Source: an uncultured Lentisphaeria bacterium (GTDB lineage Bacteria > Verrucomicrobiota > Lentisphaeria > Victivallales > Victivallaceae). From it: DNA of 5,581 bases. Of the stretch, positions 1 to 5,581 are shown piece after piece; within the stretch, counting starts at the first letter, position 1, and each line of letters opens with the position of its first letter. The notes beneath the pieces are model-generated. The model was given only the letters and a program-made list of their open reading frames with translations. It was not told where the DNA came from and did not search any database. The stretch is taken from positions 1 to 5,581 of the forward strand of contig CAIJKT010000006.1 in assembly GCA_903821255.1 (NCBI GenBank), read 5' to 3'. The position numbers and the translations under genes are program-made.

Positions 1-509
1 AAAGGGCTTGCTTTTGTCGGATGATCCTTATCCCATCCACCATCGAACCACATCTCCAGAATCTGACCATAATTGGTTAGAAGTTCGGTCAACTGGGCCT
101 TCATGTAGGAGATATAGATTGAGTCGTTCTCGTATCCATGGAAGTTACGGTCCCATAGCGAATAATAAAGGCCGACCTGTAGCCCGGCTTTCCTGAACGC
201 CTCAACATAAAGTGCCACCACATCTTGCCCGTATTTCGAATTTTTGACGGAATATTCACTGTGTCTGGTAGGCCAGAGACAGAAGCCGTCATGATGCTTG
301 GCGGTAAGGACGGCATACTTCATTCCTGATTCGACCGCTATTTCCGCCCATTGATCAGGGTTTAGACGGTCCGGTGCAAAATCCTGTGCTGAAAATTTAC
401 CGTCTCCCCATCCCACTCCGCTGAAGGTGTTTACTCCAAAATGGATAAACATCCCATAGCCAAGTTCCATCCATCGTTTTTTTGCGTCATTTAAATCTGT
501 GTGGTTCAT
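1..509 (-). CDS. GH29 alpha-L-fucosidase, N-terminal part (3' end beyond window)
   Basis: Glycoside hydrolase that removes alpha-linked L-fucose from oligosaccharides by a retaining mechanism. The 169 visible codons cover the first two thirds or so of the (beta/alpha)8 barrel. Seen: FIHFGVNTF (residues 21-29), the family hallmark KHHDGFCLWP (71-80), LYYSLWDRN (114-122), LTELLTNYG (140-148) and EMWFDGGW (152-159). By analogy with characterised GH29 enzymes, Asp156 in WFDG is the catalytic nucleophile. The WGDGK segment (34-38), WDRN and the TELLTNYG-x(4)-MWFDG spacing resemble subfamily GH29-B, which prefers alpha-1,3/1,4-fucosides on branched glycans; this is an inference from motif style. 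There is no signal peptide (the start is MNHTDLNDAKKRW), so it is probably cytoplasmic. The ATG is the natural start because the conserved barrel begins about 15 residues later. No strong Shine-Dalgarno precedes it. It lies 475 nt after the oxidoreductase stop and may have its own promoter. The gene runs off the left edge and is not broken within the window. Confidence 0.95.
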   Translation of the reverse strand, partial: MNHTDLNDAKKRWMELGYGMFIHFGVNTFSGVGWGDGKFSAQDFAPDRLNPDQWAEIAVESGMKYAVLTAKHHDGFCLWPTRHSEYSVKNSKYGQDVVALYVEAFRKAGLQVGLYYSLWDRNFHGYENDSIYISYMKAQLTELLTNYGQILEMWFDGGWDKDHPTKASP

Positions 510-984
510 AAAATATCTACACTTTCTTTTTAGCCTTATTGCAAAATAAGTTGCATTGGCTTGTTAATAACTTTTTTCGATCATGAATATTATTTTAATA
601 GTCCGATTAACCTTTTTAAAAAAAATCTCAAAAACTGTTGTATATTAAAACATGAAAACAGCTTTGCGATTAAAAACTTACGTTGCCGTTCCAAGAACGC
701 GGATACTTGCCGTAACAACAGTTGTCGCGATATCAAGCACATTGAACACAACTTCTATGCTTCCCTGCCTCCAACGTGATAATATATGTCAATATGACGA
801 GATTTTATGCTTAGCTCATGGATATTTTCCTCGTCAATACCATTAGAAAACATGATTCTCTTATAACCGATTGGTCAACAGCCACAATCATCTCCTCTGA
901 AAATTGCTGCAAAATAACTAAACAAATGAATGCCCGTATCCTGGTTTTGATCCATTTTATTTGCTGCTTTGTATCCGATTTAAT
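510..984. other. AT-rich intergenic spacer with no supported gene
   Basis: This 475-nt stretch between the oxidoreductase stop and the fucosidase start is clearly more AT-rich than the flanking genes, most strongly at 540-660 where several A or T runs occur. It should contain the end of the upstream transcript and probably the fucosidase promoter, but no well-matched -35/-10 pair or U-tailed terminator could be picked out. Short open frames exist on both strands: 652-846 on plus, and 811-891 on minus with GGAG abutting its ATG. Neither shows a recognisable domain. The plus-strand frame has a faint LacI-like flavour that needs gaps to align. The length would allow a decayed small gene, but none can be demonstrated from the sequence. 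Confidence 0.6.
535..550. promoter_or_regulatory. 16-bp palindrome upstream of the fucosidase, possible operator
   Basis: The sequence CTTATTGCAAAATAAG is a perfect inverted repeat with 6-bp arms (CTTATT/AATAAG) and a 4-nt centre. It lies 26-41 nt upstream of the fucosidase ATG, where an operator or the base of a leader hairpin would sit. No regulator gene and no matching second copy is visible in the window, and an AT-rich palindrome of this size can arise by chance. The role is inferred from position and symmetry only. Confidence 0.3.
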
Positions 985-2046
985 TCAATATCCAGCCCAT
1001 ATGCTCGGATTCTGCTTGCGGAAGAGCTCAAGAACGGCGACATTGTCCTTGACGCTTTCCGGAGTGATGGTCAGCGCCGTGCCGTGTTGAATTGCATCTG
1101 CCAAGTTGTCGTAAAACTCCACGAAACCACGAGTCTTTGGATACGGCAGCAGTTCCTGCCGCCACGGAAGCAGGTCTCCGTTGTCGTATTGTCGATTGGC
1201 CGCCGGTCCTTCACACAAAGAGATTGACGGTGCCTCTTCCGGCACAAACCATTTCACTTCAATTCCATACTTGGAGGAGACCAGTCCCCCGCTTGTGCCA
1301 GCGACCATCCATTCTGGTTGAGGGGGAAAGGCCATACAATTAGATATCTCTGCATCAATAAAAATACCATTGGCGCAACGCATCACTATCTTGCAGTGGT
1401 CGTCAGCATCTCCTGGAGTGGCCGTGGTCTGTAAATCGGAGAATACTGCAGTGGCAGGGCTGCCGGCAAGCTGAAGACATTGGTCGACAGTATGTGAACC
1501 CCAGACGTTATGCTGTCCGCCTCCTTTGGCACGGCACATGATCCAATCGTTCCGACGGCTGAAAGAGGAACGATTACATTTTATTTCCACTATTCGGCCA
1601 AGCCTACCAGAGCGAATGACATCGTAAATGAGCAGAAAATCTTCTTTGAAACGGTAGGGATGATAGCATGTCAACACTAATGAATTACGTCGTGCAGCAT
1701 CAATCATCGCATCAGCCTCCACAACTCCCTGGCACATCGGCTTGTCTACTGCAACGTGTAATCCTTTCTCTAGACAGGCAACACTTTCCGGCCCATGACC
1801 GCTGCTCGGCGTTGCAATTACAACGAGTTCTCCGCATGGTTCCATCAGAAAATCATGGAACGATGCATAACTGCGGCAGCCTATTTCGGATTCCGCCTCC
1901 CGGCGACGTTCAACCAATGGTTCGATCACCGCCACCACACGGTAGGCCGGATGATCTTTAAGTAACTGCCGCCAATGAATGTCCCAACCTGCTCTGCCGA
2001 GTCCGGCAATGACGGTTTGTATTTTATTATTGTCTTGTATACTCAT
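985..2046 (-). CDS. Gfo/Idh/MocA-family NAD(P)-dependent oxidoreductase
   Basis: Probable sugar or cyclitol dehydrogenase of the Gfo/Idh/MocA superfamily; the exact substrate cannot be read from sequence. With the start used here it is 353 residues, a usual length. Seen, numbered from this Met: an N-terminal Rossmann nucleotide-binding motif GLGRAGW (15-21) after strand TVIAG; ATPSSGHG (78-85); VDKPMCQ (100-106), the family's EKP motif with Asp in place of Glu and the conserved Lys102; YHPYRF (128-133); then GGGQHNVWGSHTVDQCLQL (175-193), carrying the presumed catalytic His185 and Asp188 of the HxxD motif. The alpha/beta substrate domain follows. A longer start exists at 2067 (seven extra residues) but has no ribosome site, whereas the Met at 2046 is preceded by AAGGA with 4-nt spacing, so 2046 is preferred. 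No signal peptide, hence cytoplasmic. It begins 67 nt after the heparinase-like stop on the same strand, so co-transcription is likely; a role in handling released sugars is an inference from that neighbour. Confidence 0.93.
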   Translation of the reverse strand: MSIQDNNKIQTVIAGLGRAGWDIHWRQLLKDHPAYRVVAVIEPLVERRREAESEIGCRSYASFHDFLMEPCGELVVIATPSSGHGPESVACLEKGLHVAVDKPMCQGVVEADAMIDAARRNSLVLTCYHPYRFKEDFLLIYDVIRSGRLGRIVEIKCNRSSFSRRNDWIMCRAKGGGQHNVWGSHTVDQCLQLAGSPATAVFSDLQTTATPGDADDHCKIVMRCANGIFIDAEISNCMAFPPQPEWMVAGTSGGLVSSKYGIEVKWFVPEEAPSISLCEGPAANRQYDNGDLLPWRQELLPYPKTRGFVEFYDNLADAIQHGTALTITPESVKDNVAVLELFRKQNPSIWAGY

Positions 2047-2049
2047 GAT

Positions 2050-2055
2050 TTCCTT
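2050..2055 (-). promoter_or_regulatory. Shine-Dalgarno site deciding the oxidoreductase start
   Basis: On the minus strand AAGGAA lies directly before the Met codon at 2046, with four bases between AAGGA and the ATG. The alternative upstream ATG at 2067 is preceded only by AT-rich sequence without a purine-rich site, which argues for initiation at 2046. Confidence 0.55.
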
Positions 2056-2113
2056 AAGATTTGCCATAAAATTCTATAAACGGTTAACGCAGCGACTAAA
2101 CAGACTGAAACAT

Positions 2114-4942
2114 TCACTGATTCAGAGTTTCCAAACGGATACTTGTTGACAATACCCCTTTCTGTCCGTTTTTACGAAAAACAATAGTGGAAAGTTTGCG
2201 GCAGCCCAAATTGCGCGAAGGTATGATTTCAATTTTCGCGCTTTCCGACGGTATGATGATGATTCGTCCGTGTACCCCCTGGATTATGACTAGTCCAGCC
2301 GACTGTGTGACCGCAAGAGGAGTGTGCAAGAGGAATTCAACGGCCTCTCCCTTAATGATTTCATAATCGTCAATGATGGTAAGTTCGGATGGAGATGGAG
2401 AAACGAAAGAGCGCCGCCAGTATTTATAATACTCTGGCCAGAGCACCCCTGGATTGACCGATGCATTGAAGGACGTGGCATCCCCGTTGGCTTCTGGAAC
2501 GACTGCTACTGGCGCCGGATTTTTTGCTGACGCACGGATACCGTTCGTAGTCACAGGCACCAGCATATTATGGTTTTGTGCGTATTGCATGGTCTGGCAC
2601 ATGCTATCGGAATAGCTCACGCCGCCGGGATCGGCCGCGAACGTTTCGCCAGCAAATTCTAGCACAAAACTACCACGATCCTCGTGGCTGTGGGAGGCAT
2701 TGGCAGGACCGCCGATAACTAAGAGCTTGCTCCAAATGTTTTCTACCTTACGTGAGGAGGAGGCCATGCCGGTTTCCGGCAGCCGGACAAAAGGTACGTA
2801 AAAATTTGTATCCAATCCTGTTATGTCAGCGACTGGCAAAGCCCAGAGTGGCATATTACTCCGTGCTTCCCTAGTCATGACTGCGAGCATGCGCGCAGCA
2901 GTACCGCCTGGTCTAATCTTGGCCATTACGCTAAGTACAGATGGATTAACCGCCACAAATGGACCGCCCTGAGCATCGGATACGAGTATGAGGGCGGCAG
3001 GTTTTTCCGTACTGCGCATGACCTCTAGGTAATCATCAGTTTTCAACAGTAACGGAGGTAGCAGATCACACAACTGCTTACCACGGGCGTTGCCATAGAT
3101 AGCGAGAGCTGGCAATGCGTTGTTAAGGGTGTATGCCATGTACCCCGTTCCTTCAGAGAAGCCGCCATCATGAATGAGTATTTTTGTCAGACTCTCGTTA
3201 AGTTCGTTAAAGGCCAAATCGGTGTAGGGCTGTATGTGTCTCCATTCTGACTGTTTTTCAAGGAGGGAATAAACTGCTAGCCGGCCCATGGAAAAGACGG
3301 CAAGCTGGTTGCAATCGAAAATATAAGGGTGCCTCCAAACTACATAATTGATGTTGCCAAGTCCATCTTCAGCCAAACGTCTCAGGATCAAATCCCTTCC
3401 CGCTGGACTAAGCCAGCCTCCTGCCAGATCAAATGCCACTGCCATAGCGAAACAGGTCTTCGCCTGGGCGAAAGAACGCTGCTCCCAGGAACTGTCAGGA
3501 AATTTCGTTATGAAATCAACATCCCAATGCGGGATTAAGGCAATCTGAACCGCCGCCTTCGCCACCTCTCGCAGTGACGGTACGTCATTGGCAATCGCAG
3601 CCTCCTGTGCCGCTTCGAGTAGTCCCATACTCTTACCTTCCTTGGTGTTGAAAGTACCCCCAACCCGGTCATGTCGCTGATTTTCCATGCGACCGAAAAG
3701 ATTTTGATTGGCCACGCCGAGATGCGGTGCCAGCGCCACCGCGGAACGTAACCCCAGAGCAGGAGTTTTAGAGGCAGTAGCATCCTGTTTCGCTTTTTGG
3801 AATGCCGCAGCAGGACAAAGAATGTTGCAGAGAGGCGTAGCATCCTCGAACTCCGGCTCCTGGCGGAGAAACACGTCCAGCGGCTGTGCTGAGATCATCC
3901 GCCATTTTTCCTGTTCTGCTGCCATTTCCAACGGATTGCGGACTCCAATCCATAGCAGGTTGCCAGAGACGGGCCCCGGCGTAGCAGCGCCGATGGAGAT
4001 TTCAAGTTGCTGCAAATGTGTGGAACCGCTGGGCAACTGTAGTATGTGCTGAGTGGTGTAACCTACTTCGCAGATAAAATTCTGAGACGCCTTGCCCGCA
4101 TCGGTTTTGGCGCTCATGGTGATTTTTGTTCCTTTGGGAAAGCCGGCACTGAAGACGAGTTGCGAATAAGATCCGAGCGTCACTCCCGATCCGGTGTAAA
4201 TTCGCTGCAGAACCGGCCCGTCCCCGACAGCCGCCGCCGTCCAGGCGAGCGTGACCATGCACCATACTTCCTCAGCCTTTACCGCGGTCTTATCTTTGGA
4301 AACAATCCACTGGGACCAGGCATCCAGATTTCTGTCCCAGAACGGCTCGATGACTGCGTCGCCCATTGTCACCGGCGTCACCCGCGTCGCATCATGAAGC
4401 TTATAAGATTCGGTGACTACAACTTCTTTCAACTGAACTTGGCTCAATGTTAATGTAACAGGATCTTTCGGCTTGCCGCCGTGCATGGAGTAGAACACCA
4501 TCTCAGTGATAGCATCCCACCCGGCGGGCTGGCGTGATTTCTGAAAAAATTTCAGCGGCATGCTGAATTTTTTATGGCCTTCCCAGTCAACTGGAAATTT
4601 GACATAGTAATAGTCGCCCTTGCCGTTGGCACCGGGCGATATTACCGCCAGTAACATAATGGTGCCGGGGGCCACCTGAGATGCGTGCAGGTTGAACTTG
4701 AGCGTTGCGCCATCCGTCCATTTACACCCTGAAAGATCAAGCCGAACTGCACAGCCATTGCCATTGTTATAGGCGTCCCACGTCCATCCCTTACTATTTT
4801 CCTCCACCAGTGATGGATCCGTGGCGGGCGTTGCCCCCTGCCAAGTTCTGGCGGCCAGGGTTACTGCGTCCGAGGCAGCATCAACGCTTTTCGCTTGTCC
4901 ATAAGCGGGTTCAAAGCATATCACGACTCCAACTATCAACAA
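2114..4942 (-). CDS. Secreted heparinase II/III-family polysaccharide lyase-like protein with N-terminal beta-sandwich modules
   Basis: Probable lyase that cleaves an acidic (uronate-containing, possibly sulfated) polysaccharide by beta-elimination; the substrate cannot be told from sequence. Frame length is 942 residues from the TTG at 4942. Order: hydrophobic signal segment LIVGVVICF (2-10) with a likely cleavage near AYGQA (13-17); a beta-rich module (about 25-175) with YYYVKFPVDWEGHKKF and RQPAGWDAITEMVFYS, the pattern of a carbohydrate-binding-like jelly roll; a second beta-rich module (about 188-340); an alpha-helical toroid (about 390-680); and a C-terminal beta-sandwich. Heparinase II/III hallmarks: Asn545 in FDCNQLAVF, GGFSEGTGYMAY (593-604) with Tyr601/Tyr604, HSHEDRGSF (751-759) with His753 and Asp755, ADPGG (770-774), and QNHNMLVP (789-796). 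The Asn/Tyr/His set matches the family's catalytic residues. The start is uncertain: the frame has no ATG. A ribosome site AAGGAG (4969-4974) sits 8 nt before an in-frame ATT (4960), and an out-of-frame ATG (4968) would join this frame if a T7 tract had one more T. Confidence 0.9.
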   Translation of the reverse strand: MLIVGVVICFEPAYGQAKSVDAASDAVTLAARTWQGATPATDPSLVEENSKGWTWDAYNNGNGCAVRLDLSGCKWTDGATLKFNLHASQVAPGTIMLLAVISPGANGKGDYYYVKFPVDWEGHKKFSMPLKFFQKSRQPAGWDAITEMVFYSMHGGKPKDPVTLTLSQVQLKEVVVTESYKLHDATRVTPVTMGDAVIEPFWDRNLDAWSQWIVSKDKTAVKAEEVWCMVTLAWTAAAVGDGPVLQRIYTGSGVTLGSYSQLVFSAGFPKGTKITMSAKTDAGKASQNFICEVGYTTQHILQLPSGSTHLQQLEISIGAATPGPVSGNLLWIGVRNPLEMAAEQEKWRMISAQPLDVFLRQEPEFEDATPLCNILCPAAAFQKAKQDATASKTPALGLRSAVALAPHLGVANQNLFGRMENQRHDRVGGTFNTKEGKSMGLLEAAQEAAIANDVPSLREVAKAAVQIALIPHWDVDFITKFPDSSWEQRSFAQAKTCFAMAVAFDLAGGWLSPAGRDLILRRLAEDGLGNINYVVWRHPYIFDCNQLAVFSMGRLAVYSLLEKQSEWRHIQPYTDLAFNELNESLTKILIHDGGFSEGTGYMAYTLNNALPALAIYGNARGKQLCDLLPPLLLKTDDYLEVMRSTEKPAALILVSDAQGGPFVAVNPSVLSVMAKIRPGGTAARMLAVMTREARSNMPLWALPVADITGLDTNFYVPFVRLPETGMASSSRKVENIWSKLLVIGGPANASHSHEDRGSFVLEFAGETFAADPGGVSYSDSMCQTMQYAQNHNMLVPVTTNGIRASAKNPAPVAVVPEANGDATSFNASVNPGVLWPEYYKYWRRSFVSPSPSELTIIDDYEIIKGEAVEFLLHTPLAVTQSAGLVIIQGVHGRIIIIPSESAKIEIIPSRNLGCRKLSTIVFRKNGQKGVLSTSIRLETLNQ

Positions 4943-4968
4943 AAAAATAAAGTAATGAATTTTACCAT

Positions 4969-4974
4969 CTCCTT
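4969..4974 (-). promoter_or_regulatory. Strong Shine-Dalgarno of the heparinase-like gene
   Basis: Minus-strand AAGGAG is the best ribosome site in the window. It abuts an ATG at 4968 (zero spacing, out of frame with the lyase) and lies 8 nt from an in-frame ATT at 4960. The TTG at 4942 is 26 nt away, too far for this site. The site shows that translation begins near 4960-4968 rather than at the TTG. Confidence 0.6.
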
Positions 4975-5033
4975 TTCGGAAATTTCCAGTTCACTTTTAA
5001 TAAACTGTCAATTTGATTTTTAATTTAAATCAG

Positions 5034-5254
5034 TTGGGGTTTCATTCCCCGACCCTCTGAGTCGCTTAAATTACCATCCCGGTTGTACCGGGTCGGGGTC
5101 CAGCAACGAAAGTGCTGGTCGTCCGCAGGACGAAATCCCGATACCTCGCGGGCTCTGCCCCGAGGTAGTTCATTTAATACCAGTCAAATAGATTTTCGGC
5201 CATAGCCAAGTGGTTGACGGATTGCTTCTCCCAGGCCACGGACACTGGGCCGAA
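5034..5254. repeat. GC-rich hairpin-dense island: candidate structured RNA or palindromic repeat element
   Basis: A run of perfect or near-perfect inverted repeats sits in otherwise AT-rich spacer: 5036-5039/5047-5050 (GGGG/CCCC, extendable); 5047-5055/5090-5098 (CCCCGACCC/GGGTCGGGG, 9 bp); 5078-5083/5087-5092 (CCCGGT-TGT-ACCGGG); 5100-5105/5113-5118 (CCAGCA/TGCTGG, 7-nt loop); 5120-5124/5128-5132 (CGTCC-GCA-GGACG); 5142-5148/5161-5167 (TACCTCG/CGAGGTA) enclosing 5150-5153/5157-5160 (GGGC-TCT-GCCC), 11 bp in all with one bulged base; 5195-5201/5248-5254 (TTCGGCC/GGCCGAA); and 5230-5234/5245-5249 (CCCAG/CTGGG). It is not a tRNA, rRNA or CRISPR array. Since it lies just upstream of the lyase gene it could be part of that mRNA's leader, a free non-coding RNA, or a dispersed palindromic repeat or miniature mobile element. 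Strand is unknown because every stem also folds on the complement. Confidence 0.55.
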
Positions 5255-5273
5255 CGACCTATTTCTTCGAAAT

Positions 5274-5291
5274 TTAAGGTCATTTCCTTAA
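5274..5291 (-). terminator. Weak hairpin after the pseudopilin gene
   Basis: TTAAGG-TCATTT-CCTTAA is a perfect 6-bp inverted repeat 25 nt past the pseudopilin stop on the minus strand. It could cap the 3' end of that transcript, but the stem is AT-rich and is followed on the minus strand by AAATTT rather than a U-run, so an intrinsic terminator is doubtful. Confidence 0.25.
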
Positions 5292-5315
5292 GTTATAGGT
5301 TATAGTTTTATTCGT

Positions 5316-5581
5316 TTAATAACGACTTTGAGATGTGCTTGTAGGAATATTGTAATAATTTTTGACAATGCACCAGTTCTGAAAGCCAAGAATCGGAATA
5401 CTATAGGTTCCAGATATGTACAGGAAGGCCGCTTGCGGGTTAAGTGATGTCGCATGGCCGTCCAGAAACGAGAAATTGGCCTGGCTGGCTTCACCACCGA
5501 TGCAAACATCCTTATTATTAAACAGTAGCCCAGCGTCCTTTTTTCCATGACGGAATCGTGGCAATTTTGGATACGACGAGG
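5316..5581 (-). CDS. DUF1559-like pseudopilin (type II secretion-like), C-terminal end only
   Basis: The frame is open from the right edge of the window to a TAA at 5316-5318, giving 87 residues of a protein whose start lies outside. The visible part holds FRHG (residues 9-12) followed by ANFSFLDGHATSL (34-46), the C-terminal signature of prepilin-type proteins with an H-X9-DG domain (DUF1559-like), abundant in Planctomycetota and Lentisphaerota. In the usual form the His lies about ten residues before the Asp-Gly; here about 28 residues separate His11 from Asp40, with an insert of roughly 19 residues, which is a variant. The expected N-terminal methylation motif and transmembrane helix are not in the window. 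After DGH the chain carries on for about 45 residues ending in an uncharged-polar tail. Such proteins are thought to be exported and assembled by a type IV pilus/type II secretion-like system; their exact role is poorly known. It is in the same direction as the lyase gene, about 370 nt upstream of it. Confidence 0.75.
   Translation of the reverse strand, partial: SSYPKLPRFRHGKKDAGLLFNNKDVCIGGEASQANFSFLDGHATSLNPQAAFLYISGTYSIPILGFQNWCIVKNYYNIPTSTSQSRY

Noticed and set aside
652..846. Plus-strand 64-codon frame with faint LacI-like pieces (LRLK, VTTV, TLN, GYFP in order).
   Set aside because: Aligning these to a LacI DNA-binding domain needs extra residues in the helix-turn-helix and in the hinge approach, there is no effector domain after it, and no ribosome site precedes the ATG. 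A decayed regulator is possible but not supportable.
811..891. Minus-strand 26-codon frame with AGAGGAG directly before its ATG; the same frame is open back to the oxidoreductase stop.
   Set aside because: Zero spacing between the ribosome site and ATG, no recognisable motif, and 57 open codons past a stop is not unusual enough to argue for a gene or read-through.
1668..1961. Plus-strand frame of 97 codons inside the oxidoreductase gene, and similar plus-strand frames inside the lyase gene (for example 3708-4052 and 4046-4453).
   Set aside because: They are antisense to genes with clear family motifs, have no recognisable domains and show no ribosome sites; they are frame shadows.
5006..5011. 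Perfect TTGACA (-35-like) on the minus strand upstream of the lyase gene.
   Set aside because: No acceptable -10 box lies 16-19 nt downstream (the sequence there is TGGAAATT-like), so a sigma70-type promoter is not supported on this evidence.
5100..5140. Hammerhead-like GAAA after the CGTCC-GCA-GGACG hairpin.
   Set aside because: The required CUGANGA core is not present at a workable position on either strand, so no self-cleaving ribozyme can be called.
5028..5183. 52-codon open frame on the minus strand across the hairpin island.
   Set aside because: It has no start codon near its beginning, and the dense palindromes explain the base pattern better than protein coding does.

Overview
The window reads as a carbohydrate-degradation locus, with all four recognisable genes on the minus strand. 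From right to left (the direction of transcription) they are: the C-terminal end of a prepilin-like protein (5581-5316, cut by the window edge), a large secreted heparinase II/III-family protein (4942-2114), a Gfo/Idh/MocA-family oxidoreductase (2046-985), and the N-terminal 169 codons of a GH29 alpha-L-fucosidase (509-1, cut by the other edge). No plus-strand gene could be supported.

The organism is probably from the Verrucomicrobiota/Lentisphaerota-Planctomycetota side of the tree. This is inferred from the combination of a DUF1559-like pseudopilin tail (RHG ... NFSFLDGH), a secreted heparinase-like lyase, a Gfo/Idh oxidoreductase and a GH29-B-like fucosidase, with mid-range GC in genes and AT-rich spacers. 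No marker gene is present, so the phylum is a guess.

Layout: 1-509 fucosidase; 510-984 AT-rich spacer with a 16-bp palindrome just upstream of the fucosidase and no convincing gene; 985-2046 oxidoreductase; 2047-2113 short spacer that suggests co-transcription with the gene before it; 2114-4942 heparinase-like protein; about 4943-5315 a spacer holding a GC-rich, hairpin-dense island (5034-5254), which is either a structured RNA/leader or a dispersed palindromic repeat; 5316-5581 pseudopilin C-terminus.

Working model (inference): the lyase acts outside the cytoplasm on an acidic or sulfated polysaccharide, while the fucosidase, which has no signal peptide, and the oxidoreductase process the released sugars inside the cell. 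Two points stand out. The heparinase gene has no in-frame ATG, although an ATG in another frame would encode a textbook signal peptide if a 7-T run had 8 Ts. The hairpin island upstream of it contains mutually exclusive stems.
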